A DNA stretch of 64,000 nucleotides, taken from NCBI GenBank assembly GCA_029721435.1, contig CM056573.1, forward strand, positions 151,611,947-151,675,946, read 5' to 3'. A program made the position numbers and the translations under genes. The stretch comes from Gymnothorax reevesii (Eukaryota > Chordata > Actinopteri > Anguilliformes > Muraenidae). A model generated the notes under the pieces. The model did no database searches, was not told the origin of the DNA, and saw only the letters and a list, made by a program, of their open reading frames with translations. This document shows positions 37,640 through 48,498 of this stretch, piece by piece. Position 1 is the stretch's first letter. Each line of letters opens with the position of its first letter.

Positions 37640-38588
37640 TTATCCCCCTGGATTGAGAGCAGTCATTGCCTGCATCCCTGCCCGTAGCCCTCTTGCCACA
37701 GAATTGACGGCCATCGTCAGGGCAGATACTGCGCTGACCATCTGTCTGCAGTGCGTGGCAATGGCCTGAGTATCGCGCCTTGCCGCCCGTGCCAACAATG
37801 ACGCCGCTCGCATCTCCCTTGCAATTGTCTGAATGGCTGCAGACTGTTTCTTTTGTTCTTCCGGCAACTCCAGATCAATGTCCTCTGGACCCTTTCGAGG
37901 CTCTGCAGGGCTGGCGGCTGCTCTGGGGGGATTTGAGGTGGATGGCTGGACTTCTGCTGAAGATTCTACATGTAAAAAATAAATGTTTTTTGTTTGGGAT
38001 TTGAGTTAAAGGACAGCAAAATGTAACCACAGGAGGTACATTCATTTTTCACTTCCTAAATATCTTTTCAGAAAAAGCGTGTTTATACAGTATTATTGTG
38101 CGCCTACCTTGTTCTGCGGTTTGGTCCAGTGTGTCATACCCGGCAATTCCAGTGACTTGCATCTCGCAGAACGTTAACTGCACCTGTTCCTCAATGCTGG
38201 TCAGAGGCATCTCATCCACTGTGCCCCCACCTGTTTTCTTTGCAGATGTTTTATTATACGCCAATTTTTCTTTTGCTCGTCTTCGGATATCTTCATATCG
38301 TCTTTTCACTTCATTCACTGTTCGCATCGTTTTACCCACAGCATTTACTTGTTTACAGATTTCCGCCCATATGGCGTTCCTTTGTGCGACAGTCAGATTT
38401 CTTTGCTGTAGCTCATTCACGTGTTTATTGGCTTCATCTACCAACACCTCTAATTCCATAGGGTCGAATTTCATTTTGCGCTTTCTTCTCTCCAAACTCT
38501 CCATGCTGCAAACCATGAAACATGCAAAGCCCTCATTTAAATAGGGTGTGTCCAACACGTTTGTCCCTGTTGCCATTTGCGCAATCAC
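37640..38588 (-). CDS. Harbinger Myb/SANT-like accessory protein, two exons
   Basis: In PIF/Harbinger elements this second protein binds the element ends and helps transposase enter the nucleus. Exon 1 runs to 38108. Its likely start is MESLERRKRK at 38504, though an in-frame ATG exists at 38588. The Myb/SANT-like helices include KFDPMELEVLVDEANKH and RNAIWAEICKQVN, followed by a basic RRYEDIRRRAKEKL helix. Donor AAG|GTAGGC lies at 38107 and acceptor ACATGTAG ends at 37966, a 142-bp intron. Exon 2 (37965-37640) is Pro/Ala-rich then helical, ending TAA. The spliced frame is intact, unlike the transposase across from it. Confidence 0.82.
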
Positions 38589-38884
38589 TCTTAGTAAATC
38601 ACCTGCAAACCGCGGTTCAGCCCCACACGCAAAATTCTAGATTGCACGCGCAAATTAGTACACGCAAATTGGGATCTTAGTAGATCCGGCCCCAATACTG
38701 TTGCCACGGCAACTGAAATCTCTAGGTGTCCTAAATGACGCATGACATATGTCCATGAAAGGAATCGGTCAAAAATTACAGCCTGTTGAGCGTCCATAAA
38801 AAAGTGCCTACGGACGCGGAGGCGTGGACGACACACGTGAATCCATAGTAGTCGCTGGACTTCCTCCGGGGACTATAATAAAAC

Positions 38885-41050
38885 TACACCACTCAACATG
38901 ACCTAGAAGCCCCTTGTTTGGCGATATTTATTCCAATGATCACCTTTTGATGATACCAAATATCAATGTATGATGAATCAATTACCTCTTATGATGCATT
39001 GGGAATGCTATTATCCATCATATTTGTTGTTTCAAAGGCCGATAACACTGGATTTTCGTGAACCTACCTTAGTCAATTTCTCCTCAGTTCATCTCGTCCT
39101 CCATGATGGACTTCGAGCATGCTGCCATCTGTTTATTAGAGACGAGTCACATGGATCTTGCAAATGAAGGACACGTACGGTCCAGAGAAGTTTCAAAATG
39201 GTAGTGGCCATACAACTCCACCAAGGGTGCATATCAATTCTCTAATTTGTATGTGCCCGCTCCTCTATGCTTGATATCCCCTGAGAGCAGACAGAAGCGA
39301 GGAGGGAAGAGAGAACTCTGAGGTGCTATGAGGGAGGTTACATGAGGGCAACCTGCCTGGAATACTTACAGCTGAATGCCATGATGTCATTCGGTAATAA
39401 CGTACGCTGGCAATAAAAAAGGGTGCAACAGGTAAGAGAGCTCATGCTTTCGATCATGTCACTTCTATGTTAGGGGTCAGATCATTTTTCAGATCAATAA
39501 AATAAATTGGAAAAAGGGGAGACAATTTTAACTTTGCTTTCCATATAATCTGTAAAACACAAAATGAGAAACGTTTGGACGTTCTTTATTGAAAACTACA
39601 CTGAAAATGCTCCCATAAAGTGTTCCCATAAAATCTTAAAACAACTTAAATAAAATATTCCGTTGTAAAAAAAAAAAAAAAAAAAAGTCAAGCAGACTTG
39701 ATCTTACACCTTCTTCAAAAAACTTGCAAAAATGAAGATATCTACATTGCTAGTTCATGGGCCATTGATTCATTTTAACACACAAGCAACATTTGAAAGA
39801 AAGCTAAATGTGAAATTTTGAATGCATGATTATAGAATCATGATTATGTCCTCAAGAGATATTCAGCACATTGACAGCACATTTTCCACAAACTGCTCTC
39901 CTGCTCTTCAGGCACCCAGCAGTGGTTTTGTTCCCATTGTGATCTCAAAAAACTATGTCAAGTTATTTGTCACAGCTTACAATGGATAAAAAAAATTGAG
40001 ATTAGTTGGATGCGCACAAAAATAAATGCATTTTTATGTATTGGGAGGTTAATTTTATCTGACGACGGATGGCCTAAATGCCCGTGTTTTAAATATGAAA
40101 CAATCCTATTGTTAAATATAGCAAAGATAGAGTGCATCACAACACAATTTTTGAGGGAGTGAATAACTGGACAGTATTTTATGAAAACACAATCAACAAT
40201 TTTTAAAAAATTGCCACAGTTAAATTTTAAGTGATCCTATGGCATTTCTGGTATTAAAAAGCATGCACTGTGTTTCAGACTATGATAATTACATTTTGCA
40301 ATTACTCTGGTTTACATGCGTGCTAATCCCTACAGATCACATTTCAACAGATCCAACTGAGCAGCGTCATCAGAAACAAATGTCACTTCATGTGATGCTT
40401 CATAGGAAAGCTTCAACAATGCAAAAATCTGTTTTCGCAGAAAAGTCACATGTCCGTTCGATTTAAAATACAGAACGAAGCAAAAAAATCCCTTTTTAGT
40501 TGTTTGTGGAGGTGGGCGGCAGCTTATATTTGGCTTCAAAGTCAGAAGTTCTGCGTATCACCCTCAGATGTATTACACTACCGGTCAATGAGTGTATGAT
40601 CCAAGAAATGAGTTGTTCTGCCTCCAAGCCATTTTTTTCGTCTCTCAGCATTTCGTTGCGTAACAACTTGGATGTTGAATTTTCTATGTATTTGTAGCAC
40701 TTTTTGGCCCAAAATTATGAAAATAAATGGAAATAAAGTGTAATTCCACATCATATGAGCGTCTTGCTTCATTAAAACCATTTCTCCAGTTTTCTGTGCC
40801 ACTCCTGAGTAATAAAGCCTTACATTGGGGTCATGCACGCACGGGTAAGGACAGGCTTGATTTGGCATCTGCATGAAGGGGTGAACGACTTCCTCTGGAG
40901 GGGAGATCAATGTTATCACCTATTTGGAGGAGCTTCAAACTGCTCTGCTGGTCTCCTCTACAATGGAGAGCTATCGTCACTAGTCTGGAAACCCGGAAGC
41001 AAGTAAACATTTTTCATCTCCGGGTATTCTATGGGACAGCAGAGGGAGAA
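38885..41050. other. Intergenic DNA, no gene seen
   Basis: AT-rich with a poly-A run at 39667-39686. The small open frames (for example 40239-40466) show no recognisable domain. Nothing else can be supported. Confidence 0.35.
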
Positions 41051-41290
41051 AGGCAACAATAGTCCGCGGCCAAGCCCATGAAAGAGCCCAAGAAAAGGGC
41101 GATACCCCTCTCGGTGGTAGAACAAGACGGGATCCGTTTCATTGGAAGGGTAATCATGTGTAGTTTTAGGAATGTGGGTTGAGCTAAATTAAAAGGTGTA
41201 CAACCCTATAGTAACCCCTTGTTTGCCACAACATGAGGAAGTTGCAGTACCCTAATATAGACAGGTTTTACATGGAAAAGAAGTACTTGA
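41051..41290. repeat. Left arm of a distant inverted repeat
   Basis: This is the reverse complement of 45195-45417 at roughly 85% by eye. Shared words include TGGCAAACAAGGGGTTA, GGGTTGTA and ACATGATTACCCTTC (given in the sense of the right arm). The outermost bases are AGTCCGCGGCCAAG. The arms stand 4.1 kb apart and could be old ends of one element. Confidence 0.55.
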
Positions 41291-43047
41291 GGAGTCCCCT
41301 TGCACAGCCTTCCAAGTCAAGTTAATCCATTTTTTAAGAAAAATCTGATATTTTGGTAGGCATAGAAATGATCTTCCATAGATACTAATTTTCATTATAC
41401 TGAAACGATTAGCCTTGCAGACATAATCCATGAGGTAATTCATTATGTTTTTTTAAGAAGTTACTTTGATTTCGCAACACAATTTTTTGACTTAGCAGGT
41501 TTTGAAAGAGGAATGGAAATTTAGCAGGTTTTTACAGTGTTTAAACCAGCCCCGTTGCTCAATAGGTGAAAGTATTTGACTCAGGACCCACTCTACATGC
41601 AATAAATGCATTTTAAGACATGCAAGGATATCATTCGAACTCATAATGGTGTTCCTTACCTTTCAAGCTTGAGGAGCTTCCTTTTTGAACCCTTACAAGG
41701 AGATTTGTTTGCATTTTCTGCGGTCAAAACAAAACTTGAGTCTTCATCCCATGTATTGAGTTCGAGAAAGCAAAAGCTGAACAGGCTATAAAAGCTCTGC
41801 TGCGATTAGTTCCTTCTTGCGAACAAAACAGAATCTCGTTTCCACATTCCTGATGACTTAGCAGAATTTGACAGTTTTCCTCCTTGACATGGCGGGTTTT
41901 GACAGTTTTGCTTTTTCCATGACAATTTATAACATGATTAGTAGGTTTTGAAAGGGGAGCTATCAATGGGACATGCACAGGTGCCTGAAAGAAAGGCTGA
42001 GGGAGGTAACTCATTTATTTTCAAAGCTTGACTTCGACAACCGTGGATCATACTGTGCCTTAGTAATGTCTACACTTCCAGAAATAAAAAAGAAGAACCG
42101 CAGATCATTGAGATGTAGTTTTGTCAGTATCTCTCCCAAAGCAGCTCATCCGTTTATTTTTGGACGCAAAGAAAGGCATCTCTCTGTCTTTCAAAAGACG
42201 CTGCCACCAGAAATCAGTGGGTAGCTTCTTTGTTTGCTTGCAGCTAACAGCCGCAGCCAAAGGGGACGTTAGCTGTTTGTGCTCAGCATTTCACCAGAGA
42301 CAGTTTTGTCAATAAAGGATAATTCGATACAGAAAAAGTGTTTGAGCCGATTCTCAAACCCGAAGCATTTGCATCGATTAAGTGCTTGGAGCCATAAGCT
42401 GTAAGTAACAATATAACATCAAATAATGTAAGTGAAACAAATATGTTACTGGTGGCTAGCAGGACCGCTAACGATAGTTAGCACTAACTGGCCTCAAATG
42501 CAGGCTTTGTAAAATATCTGAAGATAAAACCTGTATCAGTCGCGACTGTTCATGACTCACAGACGCAGAAGCTGCAAGTTGCCTTTCTGGCATAAGCCTA
42601 CCTAATCTGATAGCCAGTTCAATGTGGCTGTAGCATAGCAGCTAACATAGCCAAGTTACTGTTGCTACGGTTTGTGTCCTAAATATGCAAGAGTAATATC
42701 AGGGGACATTGAACAAGTGTGAGTATTAACCTCATTTGAAGCTAACTTTTTACACTTGTTTGTAATTTGGGTGCTTGGTACAACTGTTCACGGTAATGGA
42801 ACTTGCTGTATGTCAGACCTGTATTGCAGGGTAACATTTGTAAAACAAACAATTTCTCTGCATTGCCATGGCATTATTTCATCCCCCTTTAGAAATTGTT
42901 CAGGCTAATAAAATGCCAAAAAAGGCAGAGATTGAATACAAAATTCTTTCCTGTGGAAGTTATTGATCCGCTTGCTCCACATAAGCAACTGTTCATGCTA
43001 ACGGAACTTACGGTCTGTAAAACCTGTTTTATGTTCATAACATAACC

Positions 43048-43243
43048 AGACTTGTGACAAGTTCCTTTTCGTCAATCCCAATTTCAATTCCTTTAGGTCA
43101 ATTCCATCAATTGGAATTGAAGAATATTTTTTAAAAGGAATTGGAATTGAACTTTTTGAGGTAAAAGGAATTGGGGGATTAGAATTGAAGAATACTTTTA
43201 AAAAGGAATTGAAAATTGACGAAAAGGAATTTGTCACAAGTCT
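43048..43243. repeat. Fold-back repeat built on GGAATTG words
   Basis: The arms AGACTTGTGACAAGTTCC and its near-perfect complement (GGAATTTGTCACAAGTCT) bound about 195 bp. The interior is a string of AAAGGAATTG / AATTCCTTT words in both orientations. It can form a long hairpin and has no coding capacity. Similar 'ggaattg' fold-backs occur in other fish, but I cannot class it further. Confidence 0.6.
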
Positions 43244-44039
43244 GAACATAACTGTAGCTGTCTCTAGCTGTCGCGTATCGTCCATAACGCACCCATTTTC
43301 CGCGAGCAAACGCCGGTCATTCCGGTGAAATAAGTAAACCATTACCACGGGCTATTTCCAAAAAGACTGTTTAGCCTGGAGCTTTCGCCCCTGTCATTGG
43401 TTCACTTTTTGCTGCTCCTCACTGTCCATGTTTCTTTCTAAACTCAGACCCACTGGATTTCTACAGCCTCCGGTCTACACTTGGGTATGTCGACCCGTTC
43501 AACAAATGAATCTGTATGGGGTGGATTCTAGCTTTCCCTTAATCCTAGCTATGGAGTGGAAACACCGCTGTACTCACCATAGAAGCTGTAGGTAGATAGC
43601 AAATTCGAGCTTGAGCTGCCAGACATTCGCACTGCGTCCTCCACTTTCATTAGATCTATACACAAGTACAGCGTTTGACTGCGGAATTTCCCTGCCGATT
43701 TCCTAGCTCAGATGGCAGATGCGTGTCACGTTAGGAAGGCGGACCCGGAAAACTGCGTTCTGCCAAGTTACGCCCAGCTCCGCCCTCCAGAGCTGGCAAG
43801 TTAGAAGAAAGTGGGCACACGAGGAGGGTTGGGGGGGGGCATAGCGGAAGAGCCACCCAAACAAGGCATTTCAGGTGGAGACTACACTGGACTACAAATG
43901 GGGTTTTTTGAGGACAGCAGTATGAGCTAAATAAGGACCCTTTTTTGGACTTTGAACAATCGGGATTACTCAAAGGGTGTCCAAGATCAAAATATAAACT
44001 TGGAAATGTAGCATAATAGGTCCCCTTTAAAGAAAAACT

Positions 44040-44475
44040 TTGTGCCCATTTCAGAGACAAAATTATCTTCATTCCTCAAAGCGGCAAGTCATCGGACTTC
44101 AATTTTCACTACCTCGTTGAAACTTGCCACAATTGCTGATGGATTGGGGAAAACTCATTTTATTGTAAAGGCTGACCTGGCTATCTACAGCAAGGCCCAG
44201 AAAATCTTGTGAAACAAACCAGAACAGCTTCATGGCAAAATTACCACGAGGCTGGGAGAGATGCACCTGACGACTGCATTTGTTGCCTTCATTGAGAAAC
44301 TCTGTTGAGATGGTGGTCCTTCAAGACATTCTAGCTTCATCAGGGATCTATGCCACCTCTTCAGCTGCCCTCAAGCTAAAGGGCCAACAATTCACTGGTG
44401 GAGTACTGGGATTGAAACTGGTGTACGTGGACATGATGCATCGCTGGCTTTCTTCCACAGAAGAATTTGCATGAA
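44040..44475 (+). pseudogene. Relic of a transposon-associated ORF of unknown function
   Basis: Conceptual pieces read LKLATIADGLGKTHFIV, KADLAIYSKAQKIL, then TRLGEMHLTTAFVAFIEKL, and in another frame LQDILASSGIYATSSAALK. Order and spacing match a widespread uncharacterised protein family in fish and cnidarian genomes, with motifs like 'DLAIYxKA' and 'LGxFH'. I recall it from repetitive, transposon-like loci. Stops (for example TGA at about 44209) and frame changes show it is dead. A piggyBac-like end word, GGTCCCCTTTAA, lies just upstream at 44020-44031. Family recall is from memory and unverified. Confidence 0.5.
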
Positions 44476-44585
44476 GGGAAGGATTACCATGGGTGGACAA
44501 ATGCATCAAATCCCAAACAAAGGTCCTTGATGCATTGTTTCTGAAAGGTGATAGAGAAATGGTTAAAGCACTTGTTGAATTGGTG

Positions 44586-44748
44586 CCATGGAGGGCCAAG
44601 AGGCTGCAGGTTTTCATTCCATCCAAAAACTCCACCAGGTGATTTCAGATTACTTCACCTTCAAGCAGAGAGAAGGGACTAATCAGTGAACTTACCTGGT
44701 TGAGTTTTTGAATGGAATAAAAACCTGCAGCCTCTTGGCCCTCCATGA
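44586..44748. repeat. Fold-back element, ~57-bp arms
   Basis: The left arm (44586-44642) starts CATGGAGGGCCAAGAGGCTG. The right arm (44690-44748) is its complement with a few mismatches. The loop is about 47 bp. The downstream flank CCTAATCTGACACCCCTGG resembles the end of common fish MITEs. Confidence 0.65.
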
Positions 44749-45194
44749 CCCTAATCTGACACCCCTGGGATAAGGGGACTTATATACTGAGCACCATTAA
44801 AAACGCACAGGTGAGGTATGTACTGTATTTGCCGCTAATTGAAGAAAATCGATTGATTTTTATTGCTTTTCCAAGTGAGGCACGAAAGGAAATAAAAGAA
44901 ATATGCGTGGTATTGTAATCCTGACGCGCACCACGTGCATGTGCCAAGTACTTCAGTAATAACAAACATTGAGCTGTTTGTGATGTGTACAGGGACACTT
45001 GACTTGTTCTTTTTGATGTGGTCAATTGCCTACATAAAGCCAACAAAAAAATGGAAAATGCTACTGCATCAAGAAAATGGAACAGCTTGTGACACAGGAG
45101 AGAGATAAAGAGCCTTTGGAATGTTACGGGCAGATCTCAGCCGCCGAGAGGTGGCGCGTCATTGGCACTATCACCGTTCAGCAGTCAGTCGGCT

Positions 45195-45417
45195 GTCAAT
45201 ACCATGAAGTACTTCTTTTCCACGGAAAACCTGTGTATATTGGGGTATCGCAACTTCCTCATGCTGTGGCAAACAAGGGGTTAATCTACAGGGTTGTAAA
45301 ACTATTAATTTAGTGCAACCCACCATTCATAGAACTAGACATGATTACCCTTCAAATGTCTTGTTCTTCCACCGGGAGGGGTATGGGTATTTTTTTCAGG
45401 CCTTGGCCGCTGGACTA
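45195..45417. repeat. Right arm of the distant inverted repeat
   Basis: Complement of 41051-41290; it ends CTTGGCCGCTGGACT. It is directly followed by a SINE-like repeat. The arms have diverged enough (several small indels) to be old. Confidence 0.55.
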
Positions 45418-45916
45418 CATGTGGTCGTGCCCCCCTATTTCCAGGCCAAGAGGAGTGGAGGTGGTAGTGGAGAAGAGGACAATTCTCTGACAACCTGAAA
45501 TACTCAAAACCCCCACCACGAGATGGCCAATATCTGGCCCAAAAACAAAATGCGGTGGAGGGAGAGACAGATGGACACAAGGACAGATGGAAGAATAAAA
45601 AGACACATTTACAAAATCTGATGTAGCCATGAATGAAATTTCATAGAGAAATATGGAACGGTTCAGGAGTTCAGGCCCAGAAAAGAAAGGGATGGCTGAA
45701 ATATGGCTTGGAAATAAGATAAGGTGGAGGGATGGACAGATGAACAGGAGGGCAGACAGAGGTATGAAATGTATCTACAAATTTTGTTGAAAAACATTGG
45801 ATGGTTTAAGAGTTCTGGCCCAGAAGAAAAAAAAATGCAATGGACAGAAAGACAGACACGTTGAAGGCCAACACTCATTCCCATATCTCCATCCATTTCA
45901 TGGTAGGGGATAAAAA
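45418..45916 (+). repeat. SINE-like repeat with ~170-bp internal tandem unit, copy f
   Basis: The head region has TGGTCGTGCCCCCC. A unit starting GGTGGAGGGA and containing GACAGATGGA and AGTTCTGGCCCAGAA/AGTTCAGGCCCAGAA occurs at 45552 and again at 45722. It ends with a gacagaaagacagacac module and TAGGGGATAAAAAA. Same plan as the copies at 5.0 and 35.2 kb. Confidence 0.55.
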
Positions 45917-48498
45917 AGGACCCAAATTCCAGAATTAACACTTATTTTACAACTTATTCTTCTCAAAGAGTTACATTCAAGTAAATTACTCAACAAAAAG
46001 TTGTTTTAATGTGTAACTTTTTACATTTAATTTGGTGAAAAAAAAAAACACTACTGTATTTACAGAAACATTAACTAAGATGTGCTATTCATCTCATCAA
46101 TCCGTTTACAGTGGAAGGAAAAGGAATCTGTTTACAAAAAGGAAAAATAAAAGAAAAAACTTCCCCAGTATTTAGCATGGGGTTTCTAACAAAACTTAAA
46201 TGCATTTCATAAGAATCTTAAATTTCAGTCATAGTAACCAAAACTGCATTCAATGAGCATAGCATACACGTGCCAAAAGCATTTGGCACAGCACAGTTTA
46301 ATCAGTCACATGTTGGAATATTAAGCTCCTTTGTCTTTCCTCTTAATTCTTCTCCTTCTATCACTCATCTGATCCTTTTTCTTGGACCCTCTTTGCAATG
46401 AAAGAAACAGTGCCAGGTTTACCATTACTGTATCCCAAGGCCTTCTTGGGCAATTATGACTACCACAACAGAGGTTAGAAATCACAGCATGTCAATGTAC
46501 CATAGCCACAGAGAATCTTCATGGAGGTTTTCTTTCTTAGGATCAGAAAAAATTAGTGGCTCAAGCTCACTCAAGAAATAACCATCGAAAAGCAATTTTA
46601 AATGAAAATATCTGCATGTATCTGACTAGATTTCTTCAGATCCAAAGAAAGTTTTGCTTTATTCTTTCCTTGGAAATTGTAATTTCATGAATGACTCAAA
46701 AATAGAAAAAAAACAAGTACAAAAGACAATTAATATATTACACACCTGATTCATGCCAAGGACCAGTTAGAGTAACACATTAAAAGCCTAAGGGAACTAA
46801 AACTGATAATAAAACTTATGAGTCCACACAAAAATTTGAACCCACATCCACGGTACACGCGCTTTACCAAAATGTGTGCTGCTGTCCTTTACATCAATTA
46901 GTAGACATAAATTCCCTATATAAAGGCAATATTGTTCTAATTTATGTGGGCAAAGACCATTTGCCACTTAGCAGAGTTTCTACAGGACTATTTTTCTGCT
47001 AGGCCATCATTTCCTTACACAGAGAAGAAACTGTGTAATAATTCCAAATATAACAGAAAATACCACTTCTTTTCAGACATCTGTCCCCAAAATTACCATT
47101 AATTGTCATTGAATAGCCACTGCTGACCAACAGCTGGGCAGTCTCTTATCCAACAGTAGCTAAATTTTATAAAAAGAAAAAAAAAATGTAGTGTTGTTCA
47201 GTACTATTTTAAAAAAAAAAAAAAAAAAAAAAAGAGGCAGGGCATACAAGATGAGATTACCACAGGTTTTTGTTGACTTGTTTTATTTTAAATCCTACCA
47301 TATCTTGCCTCATTGCTTGTCAGGTGAGTGGGTTGCCATAGGACAATCATTAGACTTATGTCAGGATGTTCCATGGTTAAAATAGAGCTGGGCAGGACCG
47401 CATTTTGAACTGGAACTGAAACTGAACTAAGTAATTCCTTTTGGACATTTTAAAACATTTGTCAAGTCTTTTTTTCAAGAGACCAGCTATTGCTATGATT
47501 ATTATTTTGCTTCTATGATGGCAATTTTATTTAGGGTATTATTATTCCAATTTCCTTTTAAACTTGCAGTATTTGTTAATTGTTTGTAAAGCAGGGTCCT
47601 TCTGAAAAGGAGGCACAAGTCTCAGACAGGCCCCCTGCATCAATAAATCTTTGACAATAATGAAGATAATTGAAGGGGTACCAGGCTGAACTCCACAATT
47701 AGCATCTGAAATAAGACAAAACAAGGACAAACCGTTCAGACCAATGGCGCGCAAGACGCAAGCATCCCATGAAGCGTCCCTTCTGAACATCCATGACTGA
47801 GTGAGTCAGTGGCCACAATTTGCAATGCATAGACCATGGCAGCAGTTGCTGCGCGTTGCAGGAAAATCTTTTGTCAAATGAATGGGATAGGTTTAAAAGA
47901 AATTTAATGTCGTGACACTAAATTAGCGACAGTGAACTCAACACAAAAATAAAGGTTGGGGGACCAAGGTAATAAGTGTTAATACAGACAAGCCTCATGC
48001 ATGGCATCACATTTAGACAAAGATACTGCAGAAAACAACAACATTTCAACATCCTATGCAAGGGATGTGGTAAAAATTACAGTAACAAGTATCAAAACAG
48101 GTATAATCACCAACACTGACTTTGGAATTCAGAGTCGTATTACAGAAAGTATTAACTTGGAATCATGTTTTTAAGCCAGGTCCATTCTCAGTCCACACAT
48201 TATACCAGCTTTTCTCATTGAGGTTAAAAACAAATCTGGCAAACTATACTAGCTTTCTTGTGTATGTAGGACTCCAACAAATACCATGTTCCAACAATAC
48301 TCCATGAAAATGATATAGAGCTTCAAGTTTATTTTGGACTTAACCCCATACTATGTAGCAGCATGAGAACTAATTGACCTGTATCAAGTATTTATTTGGC
48401 TGAAGCAGAAAAACGAGAGGCAGCTGAATTGACAGTAGTTACAGTGAGGAAGCAATACTACCAGTGTATATCCGTCAGATTCATTGATGGGAGGAACA
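45917..48498. other. 3' flank of zinc-finger gene 2, including probable 3' UTR
   Basis: AT-rich with an A-run at 47210-47233. On the minus strand the first AATAAA lies at 48396-48391, about 103 bases past the stop, so the 3' UTR may be short. No other gene is seen. Confidence 0.4.

Larger units (their letters stand above)
35785..38692. mobile_element. PIF/Harbinger element, two genes, 2.9 kb
   Basis: The terminal inverted repeats begin GGGCCGGATCTAC. Subterminal GCGTGTA/CACACGCAA words are repeated. The 3-bp target duplication CAA (35782-35784 and 38693-38695) interrupts the array word CCAATACTG. It carries the two genes usual for this superfamily in opposite orientation: transposase on plus and a Myb/SANT-like protein on minus. 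The insertion site inside a periodic array makes both ends unambiguous. Confidence 0.92.
35170..38884 (+). repeat. 155-bp tandem array with gacgg-type tail, plus orientation, split by Harbinger
   Basis: The phase word CCAATACTGTTGCCATGGC and variants recurs at 35173, 35331, 35485, 35639 and 35781, then resumes after the Harbinger insertion at 38692. Spacings are 158, 154, 154 and 142 bp. The array ends in a tail with CGGACGCGGAGGCGTGGACG and then GGGGACTATAATAAAA at 38867-38884. That layout resembles the SINE-like repeats at 5.0-5.8 and 45.4-45.9 kb. Confidence 0.7.

Noticed and set aside
37640..38588. Myb/SANT-like ORF as a host gene
   Set aside because: It lies between the terminal repeats of the Harbinger element and is the usual second gene of that superfamily. 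Domestication would need expression and conservation data.
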